A stretch of DNA of 64,000 nucleotides from Trochalopteron elliotii (taxonomy: Eukaryota > Chordata > Aves > Passeriformes > Leiothrichidae): assembly GCA_024734555.1 (NCBI GenBank), contig JANPWX010000449.1, positions 4,664,326 to 4,728,325 on the forward strand, written 5' to 3'. Position 1 is the stretch's first letter; each line of letters begins with the position of its first letter. Below, in pieces: positions 46,801-59,685 of this stretch. The notes below the pieces were generated by a model. That model saw only the letters and a list, made by a program, of their open reading frames with translations, did not search any database and was not told where the DNA came from. Both the position numbers and the translations under genes were made by a program.

Positions 46801-49800
46801 TTGAACTTGATTACTTCAGTCTTTCACTAATCCTTAATTTGAGCCTTGGAGTGGCTAGTCACTTGGAGTAGTTTGGCACTCTGCTTTCAAAAAAAATTAG
46901 GAAGAAGTTACTGAATGTGATTTCACTGCACTAAAATAGAATGTAGGGCTGTTTCCCAGGCTGTTGGGCACTTTCCACAGAGTTTTTACCTTTTCCAGGT
47001 GGATACATTACGTTTATGGATTAAGTCTTTGTATTTGTTGGAAAGAAGCATTCATATTAAAAAAAGCACCACAAAACAGATACTCAGATCCAACACAAAG
47101 TCTGTGGATCTGGATTTCTGTAAATTTACTGAGGTGCCTATAAACCCCTTTAAATGCAATGAAGTACTCTAATGAAGGATGGATTTAATCTTCACGGGGA
47201 GTCCAACATGAAATAGCTCACAAATCCTGTAAAGACCAAGGGAGCAGTATCAGGAAAAGAAAATCCCAGGGTGCTAATTTATCCGAAGTGCCCATTTTAT
47301 TGTCTGCTCTTTTGGATGCCTGGTTTCCTGTTAAATTTCCTCCTTCCACTTTGTTGGAAAATCAAGACATTTTGCAAACTCACGAAGAGCCAATCTAGTA
47401 TAAAATTTGGTTTTTAAGTGTATTTTGCAATCCCAAGTGACTGACAGTACCTTCTAGGTTCATTCTTTCTTAAATCACTCTTTATAAGTTTATCCCATAC
47501 AGGTAGCTTGTACTGCAGGTTGTATTACTTTGAAATTTGGCCTGTGATGTTTAGTGAACTATTTGTTTGGACATGTCTGCCATTATTAGGGTTGCTGTGT
47601 AAAAGCAGATTCTCAGGAACCTTTGCAGAACACAGATGGAAGTTCCCAAGGATAAGGTTTGGCATTGGCACAGGCCCTCCTATTATAGGAAAGTTAGGTA
47701 TTTTGCCATGTTTTAGTTATGTATCTTAAAGGTATCAAGTCAGAATGTATGTGTAGCTTTTTTAAACCTGAATTGTAATAAACCTGCAGGATAGGAAACC
47801 CTTGGAGTGCCAGAGTGTGAGAAGTGTGGCTTTTAGGTGAGAATGTGCAGGAAGATATGATGAGGTACTTGAAGACAATGTAGCTTTCATATTTGAATAT
47901 TACTGTGTTGCAGCATAAAGACCTTTTCTGGTACCAGTTCTGAGTGGCATGAGACCACAAGTTCAGCTCCTCGTGGATTTCAGTTGACGTGCAAGCCTGG
48001 AGCATGCCTGGAGCAAGTTACTGAATGGTGAAATACCAGTTTGCTGCAAGTTGCCTCCATGGTAAATGTTCTGTAGCATTTGTTGGCATGGGAGGCTGGT
48101 TTTTTTTAAAGTTTCTTTCTTAGCCAGCTATTAACCATCCTGGATATTTAGTGACTATGTTCCAGGGTAAAAGATAGCTTTTGCTGTTGCAATCCATTGA
48201 ATATGTCATACACTTCACCTGCATAGTTCCCCTCAGCCAGGAAACAGCTAATATTGACATACTGGCATGCTGACAATGAACTGTCAGAAATTTCATGAAT
48301 TCTAAAGAAAAAAACTATGCTTATCTATGATAGACGTGTTTGGCCATATTTTAAATGTTCAGTTTACAAATAAGGCATGTCATTTAAAAATCAGAATCTG
48401 TCGCTTCATGTCTTTTTGAAACAATCATAAAACATATACAGCAGCTTTTTAAACCATGTGCCAAAACTGTGCCACTTGCATTATGGCCACCTTGAAATTG
48501 TGAAACTGCATGTATATTGAGGATATATTACAGAAAGTTGCACAGAACAGGTGAACAATCTGTCTAAAAAGTGAGTAATCTATTTCTTGGGGAAAAGTAT
48601 ATCAAGACAATATTTAACATAAGAATAAAACATCAGTTCCAATCCAGACCATGATTTGTCATGTTTACTACCTAAATTCACCTGTAACTTTTGATATGCT
48701 TTGAGACAGGACAGCAGTTTTAGTGTCTAGTCCTAGTCCTACAAAGGAGGGTCCCCTTCTTGCCTGCCTTCCTTCCAGGTGTAAAGTTTTGTCAGCCTCC
48801 TAGGATTTCATTTCCATATCTGGTTCTTTGTTAGCTTTAACTTCTTCTTAGTCAATTACATTTTCACCTGCCACAGAATTAGTTGTTATACAGTTAAAAC
48901 TCAGTGAATGTATTAAATGGGTTTTTGAATTAAATGCTCTCAAATTTTAATTACATCAGATTTCAAATATTGAACCAGCTTCTTCTCCCGTGAGTAGTTC
49001 CAACTAAAGTCAATACGAATATTTTATGAGTTATGCAGCGGGATTTGTCCTGCCTTTTATAAGTAATCCTAACACCCACACACAGAGTATTCCTCTAGTT
49101 CTTATTCTGTGAAAATGGAAGTTAGAATGGACTGTGTAGTGACTTATCTGCTATGCTGAAAAAGATAGAAAGGAAAATGCAAAGTAAATTATTTAAATTA
49201 CTTGCTCCTAAGCATATTTCAAAAGAAACAAACATAAATATGAATAAGAATATATGTGTATTCAATATATGTCTAATTTTCATTGTATATTTTTGATCAT
49301 TGTACTTTTAAATGAATTTGTGAATACCCATTTAGAGGCAAGTTGTTTTGTTTTCAGACTGATAAGTATGAAAAATGCCTCTGAAATATCTTGTTGACCT
49401 AATTAAAAATGAAAGTAGGAATAAACAACTTGTCCTACCTCCCAGTCTGTTTGGTTTCCAAAGTCATCTTTTTTGAGACCATTTTCTGCACATGTACTTG
49501 GAACAGTACTTGGAACAATGAGGCCTCAGAGCACAGCATTACTTATGTAAATGCAATTATTCCTATCAACATGCCTAAAATTTTGTCCACATTCTCTACT
49601 ATAGGCAGTATGGTACATGTCTATATTTCAGATAGTTGTCTCAGGATCAGAATAACGTTTTTAATCATAAAGTGCATTAACACCAGACTGTTTCACTGGA
49701 AAAGGACTTGTTCATTTTAACTGCCATAGAGATGAAAGCTAAATAGTGAATATGAACATTATCAGACCGAGATAAAACCTTAGAGAAATATCTATTAAGT

Positions 49801-52800
49801 AATTACAACTCTTTTTCTTGCACAAATACATTCCTAAGTGAAGACATTAAAGGTTTTTTTAAGTCTTCATTTAGTGATACACAAGTCTAGATGACATCAT
49901 CAATAGAATGCTAAATGTATGCTGAAAACTGTATATTGTATTTTTCCATGAATAGATGTTTTATGTTTTCTTTGTTATATTAAGGAGAAATTTCTCCTTT
50001 GTGTCTGTCATGAACAACCCCAGAGGACACAACACAATGCTTCAGAGTAGCTCCAGGCCATGGAAGCAGCCTGGTTCCAGGACAGAGGTCCTTGGAGGGG
50101 GTGTGGGGAACAACACCACACAGGACGCCTTTGCAAATTTGCACAGTCCTCCCAGCTGCAGCAAGGTTGTTTGGTATAAATGTCCTGCAGTGTGTCAATA
50201 TTGAGATTTTTGTCCTCCTATCATCTCCAGTGTTAACAGCTCAGCAGGGAAGTGCCTGCTGCTGCTTATATCTGTGCAAATTGTCTCTTACAAAATCATC
50301 TCATAAGGGACATAGGCAAATGTCCAGTTTCTGTAATGGTGATGTTTGTTTATTTGCAATTAATTAGCTGAGATTTGGCTCAATGATTTGGAACCTGAGT
50401 TAGCAGGTAACTTTAGCAGGAGGAATGAGGTCACCCTGTCTTTTTTACTTGGGGACATCGTACCACGTACATCCCAGCCTGGGGTCACCATGTGCCATGT
50501 GAGTGCTCCTTCAGGCTGCCACTGGGCATAATTCAATATCACAAGCAAAACACAATGTGCTTAAGGAATTCTGTGCAATTTTACAAGCTGTAGCCTGGTC
50601 TCCTGGAGACACTTTAGGATCCCCAGCAAGGGAGCCAGGGGTGATGCCTGCTTCCTTCCACTCTGCTTCCAGAGAAAATGCCCTCAGGAAATGGTTGTGG
50701 CCCACTGCTCTTTTTGGAATAATGCCTCAGGGCTCAGGTTCAAAAGGTTGGATATCATTACTTTAGGCAAATTGGAAAATTCAAGTCTACTTTGTATCTC
50801 TTTGGGAAAATGAGACAGTTGACGTAATTTATAGCATTTAAGATCCTATATTTTAAAATAATATCCTGTCAATCACATTGAAAAGGGCAATGGAGGCACA
50901 AGCCAAAATACATAAAGAACTATTAGTGGGCAGCAGGTGTTTTCACAGTAGTTTTTGAGCAATGAGCGTAGATAGTGTTGTTCCTGGCAGCAGTATTTAA
51001 AGAAAATTAAATAATATTGTTTATTTAGATGGATTATCATCTGTAGATTTTTGGAAATAGATTTTAATGTCCAAGTACAGAAGTGGAGACATCAAAAAAA
51101 AAAGTCAAAGTGGGATTTTTCTATTTTTGCATTAGTACAACTGAAATTCGACCTTATTTACTATTTTATTTTCAACTTAAATTAAAGTCTAAAATGTCAA
51201 ATACATGTTCTAGGACTTAAAAAGTATATCTATTGAGCAGTTCCTGCATTCTCACTTCTCATTCCCTTCTGAGTCCCTCTGTAAAGTCTTATTTTTAACC
51301 GCCTTAAATTTTTGCAGCCAATTCCCACATCCTCTGCAGCTTTTTCAGATATTCTTTTATAAACTAATTAGCCACTGAAGACAAGACTGCATTAAAGGTT
51401 TCCCACCTTTCTGATAAATATTCTTTGTACTGTGCTGCAGAGTAATTTTCTCTGTCTTCTTCTGCCTTGGTGACTGTTTTAGCATTGTTTTCATACTGTG
51501 GCTTTGCTGGAGAGGTTTAGACTAAACCACCCAGGACATGCTCAGTCCTATGATCATGACACACTGTACTCAGGGGCATTCAGTGACACTTACAGAATTC
51601 CATGCTTTCTTCACCAGGAATACCAAGTGGGTATCTTGCTTCCACTGCTGTCCTGGGTAACACTTGTGCAGATACCAAATTTTGCCTATTGTTTCTGTTC
51701 ATGGAGATGCCCTAAATGGAAATATTTATGCAATATCCATTTTTATTAAAGAGATGTTTCCACTCTTTTGAAAGCTAAGTAATTTTTTTTCTCCTGGCAA
51801 ATCCAAGTCAGAAATGCTCACTTTTGCTCATTAAGACTTGGGATTACACCAGAGTGTGCTTTTCTGCAAATAAACAGCTGTTCAGAGGAGGGAAAATACC
51901 CAGCTCTAAAATGAACAAAGTTCTTAAGATCATTTGCTTTCAAAATGGTCAATGCAAGTGCCATTGTATAATGAAATGTCACAGGCACTTAACTTTTATG
52001 GAGCAGTTATTGACTGGTCACTGTGTTCATTTTCAGACATTAATGCCAAGGTCAGTTAAAACTAAGCAAAGTCCAGATCAACATATATCTCATACTAGAA
52101 ACTTTCCAGGATTTTATTCACAATTTTCTGTCCTGTTTTTTTTTTCAGACAGGCCAATCCCAGCTTTCAATGTCTGTATACTTTTACCTGTTATCTTTTC
52201 ATTATACCTTGCCCATTTCCATGTTTCCCACTAAATGTCACTTCCTGCAGCTGAAATTTAATTTGAATTGTTAAATATATTCATTTTACCAGAGCTTTGA
52301 ACATGAGTTTATGATTACTTCTTGGCATATAGCTTGCCACAGTGGGATGTAATAAATTAGTCTAATCATATGGTGAGTACTTACTTTATTCTGTGTTTGT
52401 TCCTGCTAGGAACTGAAATTGTCTCTGTAATTGTATGCAAATCCCTTCACCAGAATAATCAAAGGAAACCTGTGTGTAGCTGCCCATCCTCCACAAGAGA
52501 AGCATAAAAGTAACCTAACTTTTAATTCTGCTTAAATGAAATGTTGTATCTTCACATGTGAAATGTAGATACAAAATAGAAGAATGAAATTTAAAGTGTG
52601 TGAGTAGCAGATAGTGAGATAATGTTGCTGGTTGCTTTTAGTCCTGCTCTTTACATATGCTTAACATGGTGTTAGTAGTGTTCATGTCATTGAACCTGAG
52701 GAATAATAATACTGGGATTTTTCATTTTAAACATGGAGGAGTGTCTTCTCCTCCGAAGAGTACATGAGACATATGATGGAGGGTTTTATGAGTTGCCTTC

Positions 52801-53605
52801 AAGAAGGTGCCTGTTTCCGTCTACTACCTGAAGAAGGATACTGGATGAACTAGCTCAGAGTTAGCCATCAAAATTTCAGTTGATATAAATTCTCCTGTAG
52901 TTCTCTTACTCTAAGGCATGTTTTATATATTGGCCTCAAATCATCTTCATTTGCGTCTTTGACCTCTGTCAAATATTTTAACATTAATTTTTTAAATGTG
53001 GACACCAAAAGGAGATTCAGCCATGTAGGAATATTCCAGTGTTCTCTGTGAAGATCATATTGTTCTCTTCCCTGTTTCTCTGTATAAGTATCTAGATGTT
53101 ACATGAGCTGTCTTACAGCATTACTGGGAAAGATCTGCTCTGTGTATCAATGACTGTGATAGCAGTGTTTGTGAAGACACTCAGATGAGGCAAGGTTACT
53201 AAGTGCCTTGTGTTCTGCCAGTTCTTTTCAGAGGAGTACTGAAAAGAGGGTAGAGGAAGCCAAGACAATCAACAATCTCTGTTCATTTCCCTTCTTTGAA
53301 ATTGTTGTCATTTCTTTGCATGCTGCTTTGCACAGGTTTGTATAAAGCAGTTACATGTATGCATACATATGGATGTATTTATTTGTTATGTACATATACA
53401 TGTACACTTGTACTGTCTTGGAACAGTTTAAAGAACTTCTTAAAATGTTTCCTCAGGCTTTTTTGCTTTTTTTCTTTTTTTTTTTTTAATTGTAGGGTTT
53501 GGGGGGGAGGTTTAAGACACTCAGATTCTGAGCTCTTTTCAGGGTTTGGTTGAGAGTGATATTTGCAGTCCCTCAGATGAGGTGCCTGGCAGGTGCATTG
53601 TTCAA
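43811..53605 (+). other. GRIA4: GRIA4 intron 3, plain sequence
   Basis: About 9.8 kb without a recognised exon or confident transposon. It contains an A/C-rich low-complexity tract at 46150-46240 and an unexplained moderately GC-rich patch at 50020-50745. T-runs at 53460-53490 precede a CR1. Frames of up to 136 codons (51824-52234) show no recognisable domain. Confidence 0.65.
46150..46240 (+). repeat. A/C-rich low-complexity tract
   Basis: Composed of aaaac, caaa and ccaaa units (aacaaaaaccaaaacaaacc, gcaaacaaacaaacc). Similar in composition to 15361-15450. Confidence 0.75.
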
Positions 53606-54100
53606 TGTCATAGAATCATAAAATCATTTAGGTTGGAAAAAGGTAAGATCAAGTCCAAACATTAACCCAGCACTGCTGTGCTCATGCCTAAGCCATGTAC
53701 CTCACTGCCACTCTACATGTCTTTTAAATGCCTTTCAGAATAGTGACTCCAATCCTACCCTGGGCAGCCTGTTGCAGGGCTTGAGAACCCTTTTCATGAA
53801 GAAATGTTTCCTAATAGCCAGTCTAAACCTCCCCTGGTGCAATTTGAGGCCATTTCCTCTTGTCCCTGTCACTTGTTACCTGGGAGAAGAGGCCGACCAC
53901 CACCTGGCTACACCCTCCCTTCAGGCAGTTACAGAGAGTGATGAGGTCCCCCTGAGCCTCCTTTTCTCCAGGCTGAACACCCCCAGCTCCCTCAGCTGCT
54001 CCTCATATGAGTTATTCCCTTCCCCAGCACCGCTGTCCTTCTCTGGACAGGCTCCAGCCCTTCAATATCTTCCTTGCAGTGAGGGGCCCAGAACAGAATT
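53606..54100 (-). mobile_element. CR1 LINE 3' end, antisense
   Basis: Begins at gtcatagaatcataaaatca then ttaggttggaaaaaggtaag and cattaacccagcactgctg. It continues through the classic CR1 3' body: cctaccctgggcagcctgtt, cctaatagccagtctaaacc, ccatttcctcttgtccctgt, tgagcctccttttctccagg and aggggcccagaacagaattt. It is well preserved, so probably younger than the other antisense copies, and is truncated at its 5' end near 54100. The 113-codon frame at 53772-54113 lies entirely within it. Confidence 0.95.
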
Positions 54101-56819
54101 TGAAGCCAGGTAAGGGGAATGATCATTGTCATAACACTTCAATAAAAGCCACTATATGAACTCTTCAGATGTTTCACAAGTTGCTGCTCGAGTTCAAAAA
54201 GAAGGAGCCTCGAGGCATCTTAATGCTGGTCTACATAAGAAAAGCACTGATTTAATTTTAGGAAGTGGAAGAAAGTCATAGATCTTTAGGATTATCTCCA
54301 AATTGATAGCTGTTGGGGGAACAATTAACTTCTAATAAATTTGTGGTTTATGTGTCAGTTTAAAAGCTACAAGTAAGACTTACTTCAAACTCACTTCAGA
54401 CAAGTGGTAACCAAAATCGTAGCATTCAAATTTTGAGTACTGTTTTCCCAAGGCTTGTTACATTTTTCTGAAAAAGGTAAGCACTTCAAGATGCAGATTT
54501 CAAAAACATATTAAATAAAATTTAAAATCAGAAATAATGTGCCTGGGATCTACAAATAGAGTATATGGAAGGAGTAAGGTCATAAATATTATCTGCTGTG
54601 TAGCCAGTCAATATGGACATGGACACAAGTGCATAGAGATAAAATTAAGGTTATGACTGCCTTCAAAAGAATGCTTGCTAATTTGAATGTCTGTTGTTTC
54701 AGTCTGAAGACTGTTCTTTCTGTTTTCTCTCAGGCAGGTATTAGGAATGACACAGCCAGTAGGCAGAGATGACCAGATATTTTACAGTAAAACACTACTT
54801 TTTTAACAAATCCCTAAAGAAAGGAGGCAGAAGAGCTGACATCAAAATCTTCATTTTGTAGCCACAGTCAGTTCTGTCCTGGGGCACAGGTATCTTAGTG
54901 AGGCAGGTGCCTTATGGGGAAAGGTAGTACATGGCAATATAAAGACAGCACCATAATACATTAACCCGAATACATTAAGGTACTGCTAATTTGAAGATAC
55001 ACCAGCTCTTGAGAGCTTTAGCTCGCAGTGCTAATTTCCTTTAACATGGTTCTTTAGGATGTTATTTACACAAACGGCTGTGTATGTTTGTATACCATCA
55101 CAAGGCAGAGTAAATCATATTCACTTGAGACTAGGGAGGTAAATTGTTGTCAAGCTGGAAATTTCTGGAAAATATCTATGCCTGAATGTTCTTATTATTG
55201 TTCCAGAATGATAATTTATTAGTATCAGTCTTACAAACCATAAGTTTTAGTGAAATTAAGAATTTTGGGAAAAGGTAATAAGGTAAATATCTGAATTTAT
55301 TTTCTTCCAAAGTAGATTATTTTTTTTTCTTTTCTGCCCTTTCATTAAAAATACTGATATACATTAGCCCTAATGATTGTCCCAAGATTACATATCAGGT
55401 AACTGGTTATTTATAGAGACTACGTAGATGATCTGACAGAGGGTAAGCATAACACACGCTTCTCTTTTTTTCCCCCTCTCTTCTGTTTCACTTGTTAGCT
55501 CAGTTGCTGGGGGTTTTTAGGTAATAGTTTGTAGTGTTTTGATAACACTGTAATTACATGCAGTTTCTAATTTAGCATTTAAAATTCTGTAGTGTGAATT
55601 AGCTAAAATTTGCTAAGAAAGTGTCAACTTGCTGCTGGTAAACTGCAGAGGAGCCAAGGACCTCTCATCTGAGGCAGTTGTAGCTGAAGCCTGTGGCATA
55701 ACTAAAAATAGATAAATAAAAGCAAATAATACATAAAATGCTAACAAGGTACAAAAATTTGATATTGGCTTGTATCTGTAAGTACCTTTGGATGTTCTCA
55801 TCTCCATACATTCTTGTCATAGGAAAGATTATGGGGCTGCAACGTTATTTTGAAGGCATTTAGTGAAAGGGGGAGGGTAATGGTATCTAAAAACTGTGAA
55901 AACCCAACCAAAACTATTAGACTGGCTTCAAAACTTGGGCTTTTCTTCAGTCCCTCTCAAGTTCCCAGTTGTCTCTATCACTTGGCACTTTGATGAGACA
56001 CCTTTAGAGTGTTTTTCATATAAAGGCTGCAGCCTCTGAAATGCAAAGAAGGGGGAAAATCTTGCTGCTGAGTGGGTGTAGCATAAATGGAATCTGACAT
56101 AGCTTGAATCTTTGATCATGAATTCCCATTGTGGTGTAAGCCAAACCTCCTCCCATATGCTCCCTGAAAGCACATTTCATAGGCTATGTTGTTCCAATTA
56201 AGACTTTTTTTTTTTTAGAAAAGAAGTCATGGTTGTAATAAAATTGACAGCATTTTCTTATAGCTTTGTGTTGTCCTCAGGAAAGAAGGATTATTAAATA
56301 CTGCAGATGAAGCTGCACAGGTACCAGTCTCAACGGGATTAAGGGAGAGAGTGGCAGAAAGTCTGCCATAGACCATTGCAGGATCTTGTTTAGAAGGTGT
56401 CTCTCAAACACCGAGAAAATGTTCAGTCATAGTTGTCAGGGAGGCAAGAAACATGAACTCAAAGGTAGTTTACTTTATCATCAAATATTCTGAAATAGTT
56501 GAAACAAAAATACAGTTGAAAAGATAGCTAAACTGGATCCATTATTTCCTCCATTTTGTTTCAGAACCATTTGTAGTAAAATTGTCGTGATCATTCATGG
56601 TAAATGTGGCTTAATTCACAATCTACATCATAGTAGATCTCTTTGAAAGTAAACAGATTTTGGAAAGCTGAATAAACCCAAACATGGATTTCTCGTAAAC
56701 AGATTATGTGAGATAAAGCATTTTTCATTCTATTACAAAATGATTTGTTTTCTAGACATTAGAAAAAAAATGTATCTCATTCTACTAGAAGATTTTACAT
56801 TTCCATGGAATTTTGCTAA
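54101..56819 (+). other. GRIA4: GRIA4 intron 3, plain sequence
   Basis: About 2.7 kb of AT-rich non-coding sequence. No exon, RNA gene or transposon recognised. Confidence 0.65.
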
Positions 56820-56824
56820 ATAAG

Positions 56825-57631
56825 TGCATTGGGTTTGCATGGCAGTGGGGGTCTAGAGGTGTGGCTTCTGTGAGAAGCTGCCAGAAGTTTGCCCCATGTC
56901 TGATAGAGCCAAAGCCAGCTGGCTCCAAGGTGAACCTGCCCCAGGCCAAAGCCAAGCCCATCAGTGATGGTGCTAGCACCTCTAGGACAATGTGTTTAAG
57001 AAGGGGAAAAAGCTGTGCAACAGAGATAGAAGTGAGAATGTGAGAGAGAAACAGCTCTGTAGACACCAGTGTCAGTGCAGAAGAAGGGGTAGGATGCTCT
57101 CTAGGGCCCAGAGCTGAGATTCCCCTGCAGCCTGTGGTGCAGACCATGGCGAGGCAGCTGTGCCTCTGCAGCCCCTAGAGGTCCACAGTGCAGCAGATTA
57201 TAGAATTACAGATGGTTTGGGATGGAAGAGACCTTAAATATCACCTAGTTCAAACACCCCTGCCACAGACAGGGAACCTTTCACTAGACCAGGTTGCTCA
57301 GAGCCCTGTCCAACCTGGCCTTGAGTGTCTCCAGGGATGGGGCATCCACAGCTTCTCTGTGCAAGAATGACCTTCTACAGCCATATGCATAGTTGAAAAA
57401 ATGGGGAGGTGGAGGGAAGGTATTTAATTTTTCTTTTCTGCATTATTTTACTCTGATTTGATTGGCAATAAATTAATCTTTTCAAGTTGAGACAGTTTTG
57501 CCCACAACAGTAATTGGTGATTGATCTTTCGCTTTCTTTGTCGTGACACACATTTTCCCATCCAGTTGAGGAGCGAGAGTGATAGAGGGCTTGGTGAGCA
57601 CCCAGTATCCAGCCAAAGTCAACCCATGGCA
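56825..57631 (+). mobile_element. Solo LTR, avian ERV family A, copy 3, with both ends and a nested CR1
   Basis: The element starts TG (tgcattgggtttgcatgg) and ends CA (aacccatggca), as LTRs do. The 5-base flanks ATAAG (56820-56824) and ATGAG (57632-57636) match at 4 of 5 positions and look like a decayed target-site duplication. The 5' part has gtggcttctgtgagaagctg, tttaagaaggggaaaaagct and gtcagtgcagaagaaggggt. The 3' part (57395-57631) has ttactctgatttgattggca, an AATAAA polyadenylation signal at 57467-57472 and gtaattggtgattgatcttt. A CR1 interrupts it at about 57198-57370 and the usual tandem-unit block is absent. No internal viral genes are present, consistent with LTR-LTR recombination. 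Confidence 0.88.
57198..57370 (-). mobile_element. CR1 LINE 3' end nested in LTR copy 3, antisense
   Basis: Starts tatagaattacagatggttt and continues gggatggaagagaccttaaa, cacccctgccacagacaggg, gaccaggttgctcagagccc and ggcatccacagcttctctgt. This is the standard antisense CR1 3' tail. It interrupts the LTR just after its gtgcagcagat segment, so it inserted after the LTR. Confidence 0.9.
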
Positions 57632-57754
57632 ATGAGCTAAAGAATTTTTTTTTCTTTATGTAATTTCTGTAAAATCTATCAAACACTTATCACACCCAAA
57701 CTCAGAAAGAGGTATATGAGATTCACTGTCAAATAAAGAGGTATTAAATATTGA

Positions 57755-58300
57755 TCCATTCTTGGTTGCAGGTTTTTCTTTCCAGTATCTTTGTTAAGGA
57801 TTTGTATGAAGAAATATAAAATGCATATGTGAAGCTTGCAGAAGATAAAAATTTAAGAGGACTGTGTGTACTCTGGAATACATTTTTTAAATACATCACA
57901 TTTTCACCAATGTACTTCAGGAAAAACTTGGATTATTTGCAACATATCCAGAGGAAAGCAAGGAAAATTGTCAGAATAGAGACTAAAACATTTTCCACAA
58001 GGAAAAAGTGAGAGAGAATCATGTTTCAGAAACTGAAGTGCGGATGAAAAAGAAATGTAACAACAGTCTTCAGTTACATAAATGATTACTTTAAGGAAGA
58101 AGGGAACAAACTGTTCTCCAGGCCTACCAGAGATAGGACAAGAATGAGTGGCTTTAAATTATGCCAGGGGAGACTTAGGTTAGACTTTAGAAAACATCTC
58201 CTAATGATAAGGATAATTAAGCAATGAATATATTACCTAGGATGTGACTGAATCCTCTTTAGAGATTTTTAAGGACAAAGAAAGGTATCTGTCTAGAATT
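57755..58300 (+). mobile_element. Very old CR1/L3-like LINE fragment, sense
   Basis: The + strand reads a decayed LINE reverse transcriptase and its tail. gcttgcagaagataaaaatt gives AEDKNLRG where active elements have ADDTKLGG. Near 57915-57990 lies ggattatttgcaacatatcc with agaggaaagcaaggaaaatt. Then come ctgttctccaggcctaccag, agataggacaagaatgagtg and gacttaggttagactttaga. The divergence is clearly greater than that of the other CR1 pieces, suggesting a pre-avian family. Ends are unclear. Confidence 0.7.
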
Positions 58301-59661
58301 TTTAAAATGTAATTTGTATGTCTTGGGGATGGAGGCTTAGAGAGGAATAGATGGAACTATTTCTTGAGTTCCCTGTCTTACTTTCCAGTCTCTGTATCAT
58401 TTCTGTGAATCAGACCCAAGGACTCAGAACACACCTGTAATTCTAGCTTCCGCTCTGTCATCTGAATTGGCCAGTTTGTATGTACTTTTTCCTGAATGTT
58501 CTGGCTCCAGCTCACACTGTAGAAAAAAAAACGGGTGCAAGTGATTTTGTTTGAGTTCTGGAAGTTCTATGCTGACCAAAATTTGAAACAAAACTGTGTG
58601 TTAATAAAAAGGTAATAAACACAACAAGAAAAAATGAAAAATATATGAGTTTGAGTGCTTATAGTTATTGGTGAAATGTATAGTCATGCACCACTCATAC
58701 CATAAATTTCTTGTATGGTTTTCACCATTGTATTTTCTGGATTCATCTCTACAAGATTTGTCCAGATAAAATAAATGGCAGATATTTTCGCTAAGCCTCA
58801 TGTCCAAACTCCTTCAGTGTTCATTGAAGAAAAAGCACCTTTGAGATAGAAATCTAAGACCAAAAAATGGGGCTTTTTTATGGGACACTTCTCTCCTTTG
58901 AAAGCTTGGATGATTAATGTAGGCAACTGCTCTATAAACAGCAAGAATTAAGCTACATTAATAATCCAGTCCTAAATATTAAATACATTGGCTTATCCTT
59001 ACCAAATGATTCATTGTTTATTCTTCACTTCTGCTATGTGTTGGATTTATAAAAAACTCACCCTAATATTAATTCCTGTAGTTGGACATAACTTTCGTAA
59101 AGTAGCTCCACCAATGTATGGGGTTTTTGGAATCGTAGTAAATCTTGGGAGTGAGATTTATTCCTATTTGAAAATTAACTGGCCCTGAAAGAGAAGCTGA
59201 ATTTGCATTTCAGTAACATGCAGTATATGAGCCCACCATATAATCCCATCTTTGGAAAAGACCCACATTCGTCAGATGTTTTCTGTGCCTGGGGTCGTAA
59301 CAAATATTGCATATGCTGTTTTCAAGTTTATCAACATTTTAACTTGCTGATTCAGTATTGTTAGTCTGCTAACCATAGTAAGGTATAGTCATAACATGTC
59401 ATTATTACATCCTCTTCATTGTAGAAAATTAAAAATAGGTTACTGCACAAAAGGTCCAAAATGAAAATTATCACTGGGGGTGCTGCTGTTTGGAGCAAAC
59501 AGCCACTTCGCTGTCTGTCTCCTGGCAAGCCCATCAGGAATGATTGTCTCTGTTTAGAGGGTTGGGGAAATGGTTTCCCAGAATGAAAAGGCTCCTGGAA
59601 GATGAAAGTTATTGAACTTTATTAATATCACTGTAATTGATCGCTGAACTATTTTCTGGTG

Positions 59662-59685
59662 AAAGCAAGCAAGCAAGCAAGCAAG
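59662..59685 (+). repeat. (AAGC)n microsatellite
   Basis: Five to six uninterrupted AAGC units followed by ggggaaaaaaa. Confidence 0.9.

Larger units (their letters stand above)
56820..57636. repeat. Probable 5-bp target-site duplication of LTR copy 3
   Basis: ATAAG directly precedes and ATGAG directly follows the TG...CA element. Five-base duplications are usual for several avian ERV groups, including ERVL-type. One mismatch fits an old insertion, but a 5-base match is weak evidence by itself. Confidence 0.6.

Noticed and set aside
51824..52234. 136-codon frame
   Set aside because: No recognisable domain and ordinary intronic composition.
53772..54113. 113-codon frame
   Set aside because: It lies in the antisense CR1 3' end.
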